Assembly (NCBI GenBank): GCA_046728115.1
Contig: JBKPDW010000081.1
Span: 1-22,562, forward strand
From: CAVSWN01 sp046728115
GTDB taxonomy: Bacteria > Acidobacteriota > Vicinamibacteria > Vicinamibacterales > CAVVIG01
Direction of reading: 5' to 3'
DNA length: 22,562 nt
Shown here: positions 1-8,830 of the stretch, piece by piece
Position numbering within the stretch: the stretch's first letter is position 1
How the letters are laid out: every line of letters begins with the position of its first letter
Program-made: the position numbers and the translations under genes
The notes under the pieces: generated by a model
What the model saw: only the letters and a program-made list of their open reading frames with translations
Databases searched by the model: none
Told to the model about the DNA's origin: nothing

Positions 1-18
1 ACACAGGAGCACCACGAC

Positions 19-387
19 ATGAACGCACACAGGTACGCGCATCGAGACTACGGCTTCGTGATCGGACTGTTCGCTGGGACGTTCGTCGGCGTTGGCCTGA
101 TGATGTGGCTGGCCCCACTGATGGCGTCAGAGCTCCACCTACGCATGACCGAATCGGCAAGGCGGCTGCGCCATCGGGCGTCCGAACAGTATCAGGAGAC
201 CAGCACTCATGTCGGCCACGTCGTCGACGAGCTGACGACGAAGGTCCAGGGCGTCCGCGACGACGTCGCCGACGCAGTCGCGCGCGGCGCACGCGAAGTC
301 GAGCGGTACGCCACAACCGCGAAGAGCGATCGTACTTCTGAGGACAGGAAGCCGTCGGAGCCCAACGCCACGTTCAGCAACATGTAG
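19..387 (+). CDS. YtxH-like small membrane protein
   Basis: The 122-residue product has a short basic/aromatic N-terminus, then one hydrophobic segment at about residues 11-33 rich in Gly, Phe and Val, then a long polar helical tail (about 40-110) with regularly spaced Val, Ala and Leu typical of amphipathic or coiled-coil helices. This layout matches YtxH-domain proteins, which are small membrane-anchored proteins linked in some bacteria to general stress; no enzymatic role is known. The start is supported by an AGGAG at 5-9, nine bases upstream of the ATG. The AI-2E transporter gene follows closely on the same strand, so the two are probably cotranscribed. Family membership is judged from architecture only and the exact function is unknown. 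Confidence 0.7.
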   Translation: MNAHRYAHRDYGFVIGLFAGTFVGVGLMMWLAPLMASELHLRMTESARRLRHRASEQYQETSTHVGHVVDELTTKVQGVRDDVADAVARGAREVERYATTAKSDRTSEDRKPSEPNATFSNM

Positions 388-426
388 CGCGAGACCTTGG
401 CGGACCGCGCAGGGGACCGCTGCACA

Positions 427-1587
427 ATGCAATTGGCGCGAACGATCCGGCCCGATGTGAATGAGCCGCCCGCTCAGGCGTTGCTCTCCGAGCGCGCTCC
501 GGCGCCGCTTTCCCCGACGCGCGTCGTCCTGCAGGTTGTTCTGATTGTCGTTGCGTTCGCGTCCGGCGTCTGGGCGCTGCACAGGCTCGCCTCCGTGGTC
601 CTCGTATTGATCGTGGCCGCGTTGTTCGCGTACGTGATTGCTCCGCTCGTGCAACTGGCCGAGCGTCCGTTCCGCATCGCGGGCCGGGCTCGTCGTCTAT
701 CGCGGGGTGCCGCCATCGGCCTCGTCCTAGTCCTGATGGCCGGCAGCGTATCGGCCGGCGCCGCGCTCCTTGTGCCCAGCGCGACGAAGCAGGTCGACGA
801 GGTGATCGCGCGCGCGCCCGCATATACCGAGTCGATCCTCACGTGGGAGCGCGGATGGTCCAGGTATTACGAGCGGCTGCGGATCCCGATCGAGCTGCGC
901 AAGCGCATCGATCAATCCGTGCTGGCGGCGGATGACACGGCGATCGAGTACGCGCGCGGATCGCTGATCGCGCTCGTCGGGACACTCTCATATGTCCCAT
1001 GGCTCATGCTGATCCCGATCCTCGCGTTCTTTCTCTTGAAGGACGCGGCGAGTTTCCGGCGCACCATCCTGAAAGCGCTGCCGCACCACGGCCAGTTGCG
1101 CAGTCACCGGTTATTCGAGGAGCTGAACGCTACGCTCGTTGCGTACATTCGGGCTCAGCTCCTGGCGTGCCTCCTGGTGGGCACGCTGTGTGGCGTGGGG
1201 TTCGCCGTGCTCGGGATTCCGTATCCGGTGCTGCTCGGTGGGCTGGCGGGCATCCTGGAGTTCATCCCGCTCGTCGGGCCGCTCCTGCTGGCGACGATCG
1301 CCGCGATCGTCGCCGCGCTGCATACCCCGATCCTGGCGCTCTGGGCAATCGGGTTTCTCGGACTCCTTCGGCTGATCGAAGACTACGTGATCTACCCGCG
1401 CCTCATTCGCCGAGGCATCCATTTGCATCCGCTGGCGGTGATCGTCGCCATCCTGATTGGCGCCGAGCTGGATGGCGTCGCGGGCATGTTCCTGGCGGTT
1501 CCCGCCGCAGCCATCGGATCGGTCGCGTTCAGGCACTGGCTCGAGTGGCGCGGGACGCAATCCATCAGTGAGACGACGCCGGTGTGA
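427..1587 (+). CDS. AI-2E/PerM-family transporter
   Basis: Polytopic inner-membrane protein of about 386 residues, the usual size for the AI-2E exporter (TqsA/YdiK/PerM) family. A pair of N-terminal membrane helices is followed by a third, then a soluble central stretch, then a C-terminal block of four or five helices. That block carries the family hallmarks: EFIPLVGP, then EDYVIYPRLI, and a final helix pair ending near AVPAAAI. Family members export autoinducer-2 or other small solutes, and some act as Na+/H+ antiporters; the substrate here cannot be read from sequence. The ATG at 427 is chosen because AGGGGA lies 11 bases upstream. An in-frame TTG at 397 would add ten residues but has a poorer ribosome site. 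It sits between two other envelope-protein genes. Confidence 0.9.
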   Translation: MQLARTIRPDVNEPPAQALLSERAPAPLSPTRVVLQVVLIVVAFASGVWALHRLASVVLVLIVAALFAYVIAPLVQLAERPFRIAGRARRLSRGAAIGLVLVLMAGSVSAGAALLVPSATKQVDEVIARAPAYTESILTWERGWSRYYERLRIPIELRKRIDQSVLAADDTAIEYARGSLIALVGTLSYVPWLMLIPILAFFLLKDAASFRRTILKALPHHGQLRSHRLFEELNATLVAYIRAQLLACLLVGTLCGVGFAVLGIPYPVLLGGLAGILEFIPLVGPLLLATIAAIVAALHTPILALWAIGFLGLLRLIEDYVIYPRLIRRGIHLHPLAVIVAILIGAELDGVAGMFLAVPAAAIGSVAFRHWLEWRGTQSISETTPV

Positions 1588-1692
1588 AGCCGTGCCGTGC
1601 TGCGCGTGTTCTCAAATGCACAGACGCTCGCGGATGGTTACGCCATGCTGGGGATCGTTGGGCGTTGCGCTTCGTGACGCAGGGAGGTTTCG

Positions 1693-2277
1693 ATGGATCT
1701 GAAACAACTGATGATGAATCCGACGAACATTGCGATCGTCATTGCCGCTGCTCTGGTTGTCGCGGCGCTGGCGTGGCTGTACGCGCGCAGACGGCGAACC
1801 ACGACAGCCGGGCTCCGCCGGCGCTTTGGCCCGGAGTACGAGCAGACCGTGCGAGAGCAGGGGTCCGCACGCAAGGCGGAAGCGCAATTGGCGGATCGGC
1901 AAAAGCGAGTGGCCACGCTCGAAATCCGCGATCTGGATCCGGCGGAGCGCGAACGCTTCTCTGGACAGTGGCACGCATTGCAGTCTCGCTTCGTCGATGA
2001 CCCGCAGGGCGCGGTGACAGATGCCGATGCGCTCGTATCGTCGTTGATGCAGACGCGTGGCTATCCTGTCGCCGATTTCAATCAACGCGCCGCGGATATT
2101 TCAGTCGACCATCCCCAGGTGGTGGCCAATTACCGGGCGGCGCACGAGGTTGCGCTGCGGCTCGCGAAAGGTGAAGCCAATACGGAAGACTTGAGAACGG
2201 CAACGATCCACTACCGCTCCTTATTCGAGGATCTCGTGCTCGCACCAACCGTTCTTGTAAGAAAAGAGGTGGCGTAA
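1693..2277 (+). CDS. Membrane-anchored protein of unknown function, paralogue of the next gene
   Basis: The 194-residue product starts with one membrane helix (about 12-30) followed by an Arg-rich stop-transfer (ARRRR), so the rest is probably cytoplasmic. The region 30-75 is charged and helical. From about 80 there is a conserved-looking block with FSGQW, LQSRFVDDP, DADALVSSLM and a final LRTATIHYRSLFEDLV. The same pattern recurs in the next gene, so the two are paralogues. Translation start is well supported by AGGGAGG at 1681-1687. The stop codon overlaps the next start (TAATG), which implies translational coupling. I do not recognise a named domain, and no function is proposed beyond envelope association by context. 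Confidence 0.8.
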   Translation: MDLKQLMMNPTNIAIVIAAALVVAALAWLYARRRRTTTAGLRRRFGPEYEQTVREQGSARKAEAQLADRQKRVATLEIRDLDPAERERFSGQWHALQSRFVDDPQGAVTDADALVSSLMQTRGYPVADFNQRAADISVDHPQVVANYRAAHEVALRLAKGEANTEDLRTATIHYRSLFEDLVLAPTVLVRKEVA

Positions 2278-2708
2278 TGGCTGAACCGCAAAGCGGCGTC
2301 ATGGCTGAACCGCACACACGAGCGCACGCACTGACGACGGCCCATCTGGCCGGTCAGACGGGCGCGCCGAGGCCGGCTGATGGCCCCACGCTCGCCAAGA
2401 GTCAACCACGGGACACGCTGGACACCGTGGCTTCGCAGCCGACCCCCTTGTTCGCTGAATCGGAAATGGGAGACTTTCGAGCGCGGTGGAGCAGCATCCA
2501 GACTGGGTTCGTGGACGAACCGCGCCGGACCGTCGAAGACGCCGACAAGCTGGTCGCGTCGGTGATGCGGCGACTCGCGGAAGGGTTCGCGACCGAGCGA
2601 TCGGGATTGGAAAAGCAGTGGGACCAGGGCGACAACGTCTCCACCGAGGACTTGCGGCTCGCACTGCAGCGCTATCGTTCATTCTTCGATCGATTGCTGA
2701 AACTATAG
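2277..2708 (+). CDS. Soluble paralogue of the upstream membrane-anchored protein
   Basis: The 143-residue product begins with a low-complexity region rich in Pro, Ala and Thr (about 1-60) and has no membrane helix or signal peptide. Residues 61-143 repeat the C-terminal block of the preceding protein: FRARW, IQTGFVDEP, VEDADKLVASVM, then STEDLRLALQRYRSFFDRLL. Its ATG overlaps the upstream stop by one base, and a purine-rich AGAGG lies just upstream, so the pair is probably made in fixed ratio. A membrane-bound and a soluble version of one domain encoded back to back suggests they form a complex, but this is inference. Function is unknown. Confidence 0.75.
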   Translation: MAEPQSGVMAEPHTRAHALTTAHLAGQTGAPRPADGPTLAKSQPRDTLDTVASQPTPLFAESEMGDFRARWSSIQTGFVDEPRRTVEDADKLVASVMRRLAEGFATERSGLEKQWDQGDNVSTEDLRLALQRYRSFFDRLLKL

Positions 2709-2735
2709 GAACCACGGACACAGGAGCACCTAACC

Positions 2736-2816
2736 ATGAGCACCACCACCCTACTCATCATCCTTCTGCTGCTCTTACTCGTCGGCGGCGGAGGATTCGC
2801 TTACCGGCGGCGGTAG
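2736..2816 (+). CDS. 26-residue hydrophobic membrane peptide
   Basis: The peptide begins MSTTT, continues with an almost pure Leu/Ile stretch, then a four-Gly turn, and ends FAYRRR before the stop. One membrane helix with a positive C-terminal cap fits a single-pass peptide with its C-terminus inside. AGGAG at 2722-2726 lies nine bases upstream of the ATG, and the 13-base leader is identical to that of the first gene in the window, with the same spacing. It resembles the very short hydrophobic proteins of the DUF3309 type by composition and size, but it is too short to assign. It closes the envelope cluster and is followed by a hairpin. Confidence 0.65.
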   Translation: MSTTTLLIILLLLLLVGGGGFAYRRR

Positions 2817-2860
2817 GAATTCGGCCGCATGAATGACCTGTAGACTTCCGGGACCGATCG

Positions 2861-2884
2861 AGGCTGTGCCGTTTGGAACAGCCT
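2861..2884 (+). terminator. Hairpin, possible transcription terminator
   Basis: AGGCTGT and ACAGCCT form a perfect 7-bp inverted repeat. The inner bases add CC/GG pairs across one mismatch, leaving a GTTT tetraloop. It lies 45 bases after the 26-residue peptide gene, where the envelope cluster ends. There is no T-run after the stem, so intrinsic termination is uncertain. Confidence 0.35.
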
Positions 2885-2921
2885 GATTCGTCTCCCCTGC
2901 GTATAGTCGTGGTCGGAGAGA

Positions 2922-3224
2922 ATGAAGCCGACGACCATCGACCCGGTGTGTTTGGATGCGTTCGCGCGGCTACTGGCACGACCCGATCCACGGGACTTGC
3001 CCCGGCGTGCCCATGTCTGCCGCTACGACGGCGATCCGGATCGACGGGTGACGCGCTTGCCGGGAATCCTCATGGTGTGGTTGCAGCGGCGCCATCTCGC
3101 GGTTGACGTCGAGGAACCACTCGCAGCGGCGGCGCGGACATCCACACGTCAGGATCCGTGGACACGTCAGGAACATCGGGTGATTCGGGGCCTGCGCGTG
3201 CTGCGTCCGACTGGCACCGGTTGA
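2922..3224 (+). CDS. Hypothetical 100-residue protein, uncertain
   Basis: The reading frame opens with ATG preceded by GGAGAG only three bases away, closer than ideal. Codon third positions are mostly G or C, as in the neighbouring genes, which favours real coding. The product is basic, with many Arg and a segment GILMVWLQRRH near the middle. It carries no signal peptide or domain that I recognise. An 11-base direct repeat (ACACGTCAGGA at 3144 and 3162) gives the duplicated tripeptide TRQ near the C-terminus. It stands alone between the hairpin and the broken glycine-zipper gene, so context gives no functional hint. It could also be a remnant of a longer gene. Confidence 0.35.
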   Translation: MKPTTIDPVCLDAFARLLARPDPRDLPRRAHVCRYDGDPDRRVTRLPGILMVWLQRRHLAVDVEEPLAAAARTSTRQDPWTRQEHRVIRGLRVLRPTGTG

Positions 3225-3334
3225 GGAGTGTGCTGTCGGGTACACACCGCGATCGGACAACCCTCCTACGATCGTAACCGTCGGCCGTCCCCGCACCTGG
3301 ACCTCCGAGTCGTCATTTCAGATGAAAGTGTCAC

Positions 3335-4140
3335 ATGAGACGAATCGTCATCGCTACGGCGATGAGTATCGGTGGGTGTCGCTGGCAGCCATCGCGTCGG
3401 CCGACACATTGATTTTGAGAGACGGCGCGCGCGCGTCTCCGGCAGAGTGGTGAGCGTCGCGGCGCGGACGATCACCTTCGAGGACTCGTCCGGCGTGTCA
3501 CGCCGCTACAACGCGAACCAGGTCGATGCGATCGAATTCACGCAGACAGCTCGACGGGACAGCGCGGTCGGGACGACCGGCAGCAACCGCTCCGGCATGA
3601 ACACCAGCAGCCGGCGGTTCGAGATGCTGCCGAGCGGAACGGAGCTGACGGTTCGCACGGCTGAAGCCATCGATTCCTCGACAGCCGTCGTGGACCAGAC
3701 GTTCTCGGCCATCGTCGAGCGCGACATCGTCGGTGAATCCGACAGCGTAATCTTCCGCCGGATCCCACGCGGTACTTGTCGTGCGGGAGATTTCTTCCGG
3801 CGGCGCGACCGGCAGTCCCGACATGGTGCTCGACATCCAGTCGATGACAGTCAGCGGGCGGCGCTACCTGGTGAGCACTGCGGACTTGAAGAAAGACAGC
3901 GGCACGGGCATCGGGAAGAACAAGAAAACGGCGGAGACAGTCGGCGGCGGCGCCGCGCTAGGCACCATCATCGGCGCGATCGCGGGCGGCGCGAAGGGTG
4001 CGGCCATCGGCGTGCTGGTCGGCGCCGCGGGCGGAGCCGGCGTCGAAGTGATGAACAAGGGGAAAGACGTGCGCGTGCCCGCAGAAACGCTTCTCAGCTT
4101 CAGGCTGGACAAGGCCGTCAACCTGCAGGCCGAGCGTTAA
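3335..4140 (+). pseudogene. Glycine-zipper envelope protein gene with three frameshifts
   Basis: The ATG at 3335 opens a signal peptide (MRRIVIATAMSIGG), but the hydrophobic continuation VSLAAIASA-DTLILRDGAR is one frame away. A second shift falls in a GC-repeat at about 3424-3433, before VSGRVVSVAARTITFEDSSG. The third falls at about 3751-3754 (an extra T), before SAGSHAVLVVREISSGG. The last frame, open from 3781, holds a glycine-zipper segment (ALGTIIGAIAGGAKGAA onward) and ends at 4140. If repaired, the product would be a secreted or periplasmic protein of about 268 residues, with an N-terminal RDGxRxSGxV beta-rich domain followed by a membrane-inserting glycine zipper. As written it cannot be translated intact. 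Simple one- or two-base changes in repeats could be sequencing errors, but three in one gene beside a truncated neighbour suggest decay. Confidence 0.75.
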
Positions 4141-4151
4141 ACGACGTGGCC

Positions 4152-4727
4152 ATGAATATCGTCATTACACGCATCAGATCGACTCTCATCATTGGCGTCG
4201 TGTTGTCGGTCACCGCGCTCGGCGCGCCAACCGTCATCACACCGCCGAACGACAAATACACGCCCGCGCAGGACGTGGAGCTCGGGCGAAAGGCCGCCGG
4301 TGAAGTCGAACGGCAGCTGCCCCTGCTGCGCGATGAAGTGGTGACGTCGTGGGTGGCGTCGATCGGCCGGCGGATCGTGGATGGCATCCCGGAGGAGTTT
4401 CGCCATGCCGAATTCCGCTACACGTTTCAGGTCGTCAACGTGCGCGAGATCAACGCGTTCGCGCTGCCCGGCGGACCGATGTACTTCAATCGCGGGATGA
4501 TCCAGGCGGCGCGCACCGAAGGCGAGGTCGCCGGTGTCATGGCGCACGAACTGAGTCACGTCGCCCTCCGCCACGGCACGGCCCAGGCCACCAAGGCGAC
4601 GAAATACGAGATCGGGACGCTGCTGGGCGCAGTCGTCGGCTCCATCATCGGAGGCAACGTCGGCAGCGCGGTGGCGCAGGGCACGCAGTTCGGGCTCGGC
4701 ACCGCCTTCCTCCGATTCCATACCTAA
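4152..4727 (+). pseudogene. Truncated M48-family zinc metalloprotease
   Basis: The 191-residue frame starts with an N-terminal signal or anchor helix (about 8-26) and has the M48 pattern: KYTPAQDVELGRKAAGE, INAFALPGGPMYFNRG, and the zinc motif HELSH at 132-136 followed by ALRHG. A Gly-rich hydrophobic segment (about 155-185) follows, as in BepA/LoiP-like proteases. The frame then stops right after TAFLRF. The next family block, which supplies the third zinc ligand in an E-x-x-x-D helix, and the C-terminal TPR-like part are absent, and no other frame restores them. The product would be inactive. The ATG lies 12 bases after the preceding stop, so the two genes were probably coupled. Truncation occurs about 100 bp before the tRNA-Pro repeat, consistent with a deletion at the island edge. 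Confidence 0.8.
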
Positions 4728-4830
4728 ATGTACACGGTGATGACGACCGTCCGGATGTCCATCGCATCGCGCTGACACGGTTGTCCGGGCGCGAACGGCA
4801 ACAACCTGGTCTCGGTGTGTCGCTCGACAA

Positions 4831-5021
<191 letters not shown>

Positions 5022-5067
5022 TCACGATCGCCAGAACCCTTCGAAAACACTACCTACTGCGGGTTCG

Positions 5068-5085
5068 GCATACAGGCAGCATACA
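5068..5085 (+). repeat. GCATACA pair spaced 11 bp, possible integrase arm sites
   Basis: GCATACA occurs at 5068-5074 and 5079-5085, one helical turn apart. It lies 47 bases beyond the left tRNA fragment. The same heptamer pair occurs on the other side at 4831 (second copy GCAAACA at 4842), and again at 20357 and 20368. Confidence 0.5.
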
Positions 5086-5239
5086 AAGTGCGCGAGGCGT
5101 TCGGCCCACCACGGCGCTCCCACGGCGCGCCTTTGCGGGCATAGCCGAAAACCTGGAGCCGCCGCGAATGGGCTTCGCGCGGCAGGGAATCCACCGCACG
5201 CCGCTTCAAAAGAAGCGCGCAGGTGTGTCTATCACTTCT

Positions 5240-5542
5240 TTAGGCGTGAACTTCATCGACGCGTTTCAACGAGGGCAGTCTCTTGATTGCCTTCCCGCTC
5301 TTTTCTTCAGCCAATCGGATTTCGTAGAGGCTCTGAAGATTCAGCCAGAACTGTGGAGTCGTTCCGAAGAAATGACCCAGGCGCAAAGCCGTGTCCCCGG
5401 AAATCGCCCGCTGGCCGTTCAGGATCGCCGTGACACGATTCGTCGGAACCTTGAGCCGACGCGCGAGCTCCGCAGCGCTCATCTCGAGCGCGTCAAGTTC
5501 CACTGCCAAGTGTTCTCCGGGGTGAATCGCCCTCGATGCCAT
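5240..5542 (-). CDS. higA: HigA-family antitoxin
   Basis: The 100-residue product begins MASRAIHPGEHL, the conserved N-terminus of HigA antidotes. It contains a helix-turn-helix of the XRE type at about residues 20-60 (MSAAELARRLKVPTNRV, then ILNGQRAISGDTALRLGHFF). The segment TPQFWLNLQSLYEIRLA that follows is also typical. HigA binds and neutralises the HigB RNase and represses the operon through its helix-turn-helix. The frame is open further upstream, but the MASRA start is chosen because it begins the family consensus and has GAGGAA just upstream. It follows higB by ten bases, the canonical toxin-first order. It lies just inside the left island repeat, where such modules often help retain mobile DNA. 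Confidence 0.92.
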   Translation of the reverse strand: MASRAIHPGEHLAVELDALEMSAAELARRLKVPTNRVTAILNGQRAISGDTALRLGHFFGTTPQFWLNLQSLYEIRLAEEKSGKAIKRLPSLKRVDEVHA

Positions 5543-5552
5543 GGTGTATTCC

Positions 5553-5837
5553 TCAGTGATAATCGACAATCTCGACATTCGTCGGGCCAGCCGATCCATC
5601 CGGCCACTCAAAACAGATCCGCCACTGATCGTTGATGCGGATGCTGTACTGCCCTTTGCGGTCGCCCTTCAGCGCTTCGAACCGGTTGCCGGGCAACGCC
5701 GCAAGATCGCGGAGGACGTGCGCGGCCTCAAGGCGATCGAGCTTGAGCCGCGCTGGCCGCTCGATACCCGAGAACGCCTTCACGTGTTTGCCGGCCGCGA
5801 AGTCAGCCGTTCGCTTATCGCGGTAGCCGACAATCAT
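5553..5837 (-). CDS. higB: HigB/RelE-family mRNA interferase toxin
   Basis: The 94-residue product has the full HigB pattern: an N-terminal YRDKRTADFAAG, KLDRLEAAHVLRDLAALPGNRFEALKGDRKGQYSIRIN read in two consecutive blocks, then WRICFEWPDG, and a C-terminal VEIVDYH. HigB toxins are ribosome-dependent endoribonucleases that cut mRNA during translation and are held inactive by HigA. Length and domain are complete, so it is probably functional. The ATG at 5837 begins MIVGYRDK and has no ribosome-binding site. The proposed -10 box lies only eight bases upstream, so the transcript may be nearly leaderless. Stop and higA start are ten bases apart. Confidence 0.92.
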   Translation of the reverse strand: MIVGYRDKRTADFAAGKHVKAFSGIERPARLKLDRLEAAHVLRDLAALPGNRFEALKGDRKGQYSIRINDQWRICFEWPDGSAGPTNVEIVDYH

Positions 5838-5845
5838 CCGAAGAG

Positions 5846-5883
5846 ATTATGGCACACCATTACGCGTTACGTCATGCGTAATG
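5846..5883 (-). promoter_or_regulatory. higBA promoter and palindromic operator
   Basis: A perfect 8-bp inverted repeat, CATTACGC (5858-5865) and GCGTAATG (5876-5883), is separated by ten bases. On the minus strand a CATAAT (5851 to 5846) can serve as -10, with ATGACG (5875 to 5870) as a weak -35 at 18-bp spacing. The -35 lies inside the palindrome, so HigA or HigBA binding would block transcription. This is the expected autoregulation of the family. Confidence 0.65.
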
Positions 5884-6659
5884 ACCGATCGTGACGCGCC
5901 AATGCTTAAGCGCACCGTTTAGATCTAAGCCAAAATCCCCCGCCGTGCGCTCTCGTTCCCCTCCGGCGTTCGTGCAAGCATTCAACGGGAGTTGTAAGGG
6001 TTCAGCCTGCGGATGCGTTCCTGATCATGGCGTACTCGACGGACAAGGTGAAGAAGGGACGTGTGCTTTGGTTTCTGCATACTTGAACGCGTCGTCGCAC
6101 CGTTCTTCGACGGCAAGCGAACGCCACGTCGCTCTGGCTAGCCCACGAACGTACAGCGTCAAATAATCGCGCGGAACGCTGCGTCGACGGGTGCCAAATG
6201 CCGACGCTCCCACATGGATTGTTTCGGAACCGCTGCCGCGCGTACAAGCCTTCCCTCCGTTCCGTCGGCGCTGCGCGGGCCTGATGCGCGCCAACGCTTC
6301 CGAACAGAGCGCAATTGTCGGAGCGTTGGCGACGTACGGCTCGACGCCGACGTGAAAGAGCTCGTTCAGTACGCCGAACCGGATCAAAGAGTTCAGAAAC
6401 ACAACATGCGGTTATCCGCGCTTCGCGCTCGAATCGTGGCGTCGTTCGGATCGGCGACGAAATCAGACGGATCCGAGGCAGGATCGACGCCGAGCGACAT
6501 CCGTGAACGATGAGCGGTATAGTCGCCACCTGCCCGCAAGAGCGGCGACGTTGATCGTCCCTGCAAGCATGTGCGGCCGGTTTCCTTGCCGCTTTGAGAA
6601 GCGCGACGTCGCTATTCCGGTTCTGACACGACGAGAGCCCCCAGCGACGAGCCGTTCCG
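5884..6659. other. Stretch with no recognisable gene
   Basis: Several open frames run through both strands, the longest on the minus strand, but none shows a domain, a convincing ribosome site or family motifs. The stretch lies between the HigBA promoter and the 3' end of a decayed kinase gene. It is probably degenerate DNA; no RNA gene was recognised. Confidence 0.5.
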
Positions 6660-8830
6660 TCAGCGGTGCCTCTCGGCGAGACGCCGATACGCCGGCTGCG
6701 GTCGCAAGGCGTCGAAGAATGGGTCGACCTCGAACGACTTGATCGACCATTGGCTCGGCGACGACAGCAGGCGATCCAACTGGTCCGCGGCTGCCTCATA
6801 ATCGCCGACCATCGTATAGACGCGCGCGAGGTCGTAGAGGCGAAAGTTGCCGGCCAGAGCGTCTCTCGAAGGTGGATAGAGCTCGACGCCGCGAAGCGCT
6901 TCGCGGACCGCGTCGCCTTTACGGCCCAGTCCCGGCATACGCCCGGGCCAGCGAGCTGTGCAGGCGCTCATCGTCCGGGCGCTTCGCCATTTCACTCTCC
7001 AGCACTTGCCGCGCTTTGTCGTATTACGCCTGCGCATGAGCGCGGTCCTCGAGAAGCGTATACAAGTCCGCCGCCGTCAGCGCGCGAGGCTCCCAGGTGC
7101 TCGTGCCGGCGAAGACCTCGAACCGCATCGAAAAGATTCTCGCGAGCGCTTCCCTGAACCTGCGCTCGGACAATTCCTGACGAAGCCACACCTGACGAAA
7201 CCCTGATCGCCCGTGTCGGGCATCCGCTCCCAGCGTCGTCCGTGCGGCACGAACGTCGCCGGTGGCGGCAATCTGCGTGAGGGCCTTGTCGTTGTACGCG
7301 CCTATTTGGTTGGGCGCCGCCGCAATCGCGCGGTCGAAGTAAACGAGCGCCTCGCTATACTGCCGCAGCATGGCGAACGTATCGCCGATATCGCGCGGCA
7401 GCTCGCGGGATTGCGGATCGAGCTCGAGTGCGCGCTTTTCTTCGACGGCCGACTCTTCCCATCGACCCTGTCGTCGATAGACCGAGGCGATCCAGAACGG
7501 CACGTCCGGATCGCCTGGCAAATCCCGAGCGGCGATCTCCAATTCCCGCAGCGCCTCGTCGTATTCGCTTCGGCTGTAGTGATAGATGCCGAGCGCCATG
7601 TGCGCCCGCGCAAGATTCGGCTGCAAAGCAAGCGCCCGGTCGACCTCGGCGCGCGCGCGTGCGATGCGCTCCGGCGACCGGTCCCTGCCGAAGCGATACC
7701 GGTTCGAGTACGCCTCCGACAACCTGGCATGCGCGAGCGCGAACGACGGGTCGAGCGCGACGGCGCGCTCGAACGATTCGGCGACGCGCCGCGAGACCGA
7801 CCCGCTGATTCGATCGGCGCCGGCATCGAGGTGGACCCCCTGCAGGTAGGCCTGATATGCCTCCATGTTGCTCGTCGGCTGCGCCTCGATCCTCTGCCGT
7901 TCCGCCGACACGAGCGTGAGATTCATCTCGCCGGCGACTTTTCCGCGATCTCTGATTGGACGTTGAAGATTTCGGCGACAACGCGATCGAACCGGTCGGA
8001 CCAGACGGTCGTGTCGTCGGCAACGCGAACGAGCTGCGGAATGACACGGACTCGATCCTTTCGAATCGCCGCTTCGCTCCCATCGAACGGTGCCGGACAT
8101 GATGTAGTCGACGCGCAGTTCGGCGCCGATGTCTTTCGTGCTCTTTCCGGATTTCGCATAGCGATCGGCGCTGTTTCGCGAAATCACGTCGAGGCCGTGC
8201 AACACTGCCAGCCTGCTAGACAGCTCCTCGGCCAGGCCGCTGGCGAAGTCCGAAGCCGGTCCAAGGTCTTCGAACGGCAGCACCACGATCCGCTTGTGTC
8301 CGGCTGTTGCCGTGGCTCGTCCCCGAAGGATCCGAGGGATGAGAACGACGGCTGACGCAGCGATCACGAGCAGAACGGCAATGCCCGCCCATAAGGGTCG
8401 GCGCGATCGCCTGGTCACACCGGGCTGGACCGGCACGTTGCTCGAGATCGCGTCGAGCGCGAACGCCACGTCGCGCGCCGACTGGAAACGCTCCGCGGGG
8501 TTCTTCTCCAGGCAACGTCGTGCGATGCCGGCAAGCTGCGCGGTACCCGGCGTTGTCGACTGGATCTCCGGCGGATCGACGCTGAGGATCGCGTGCATCG
8601 TCTCCACGGGCAACGACGCGCTGAACGCACGGCGGCCGCTGATCATCTCGTAGAGCCGGCGCCGAACGCGAAGATGTCGGACCTGGCGTCGGTCGGGCTG
8701 CCGCACGCCCGCTCGGGTGACATGTATCCCACGGTGCCCAGCACGACGCCGGCGCCGGTTAACTCGGCGCCGGTGATCGCCATCGAAGCTGCCTCACGAG
8801 AGCCAAGTCCCGCGCTGGCCAGGTCAAGAC
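6660..8830 (-). pseudogene. Ser/Thr kinase with TolB-like and TPR domains, decayed
   Basis: Reading the minus strand from 8830, the fragment begins in the activation segment (GTVGYMSPE, then DARSDIFAFGA). It continues with the kinase C-lobe (YEMISGRRAF, IARRCLEKNPAERFQSARD), a membrane helix (WAGIAVLLVIAASAVVLI), a TolB N-terminal-like domain (RIVVLPFEDLG to YIMSGTVRWE) and several TPR units with DPSFALAHARLSEAY-type motifs. It ends with LRPQPAYRRLAERHR at 6660. The kinase N-lobe, with its ATP-binding loop, and the HRD loop are absent. Frameshifts occur near 8655, 8085, 7925 and 6940, and an in-frame TAA lies at 7024-7026. Intact members couple a cytoplasmic kinase to a TPR sensor; this one cannot be active. 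Confidence 0.85.

Noticed and set aside
397..426. TTG start for the AI-2E-family transporter at 397.
   Set aside because: It adds ten non-conserved residues, and the ATG at 427 has a better AGGGGA ribosome site.
6660..8830. Frameshifts in the kinase-TPR gene explained by sequencing error.
   Set aside because: The gene also lacks its whole N-lobe and has a nonsense codon, while 2812 codons of adjacent kinases are free of lesions, so decay is more likely.
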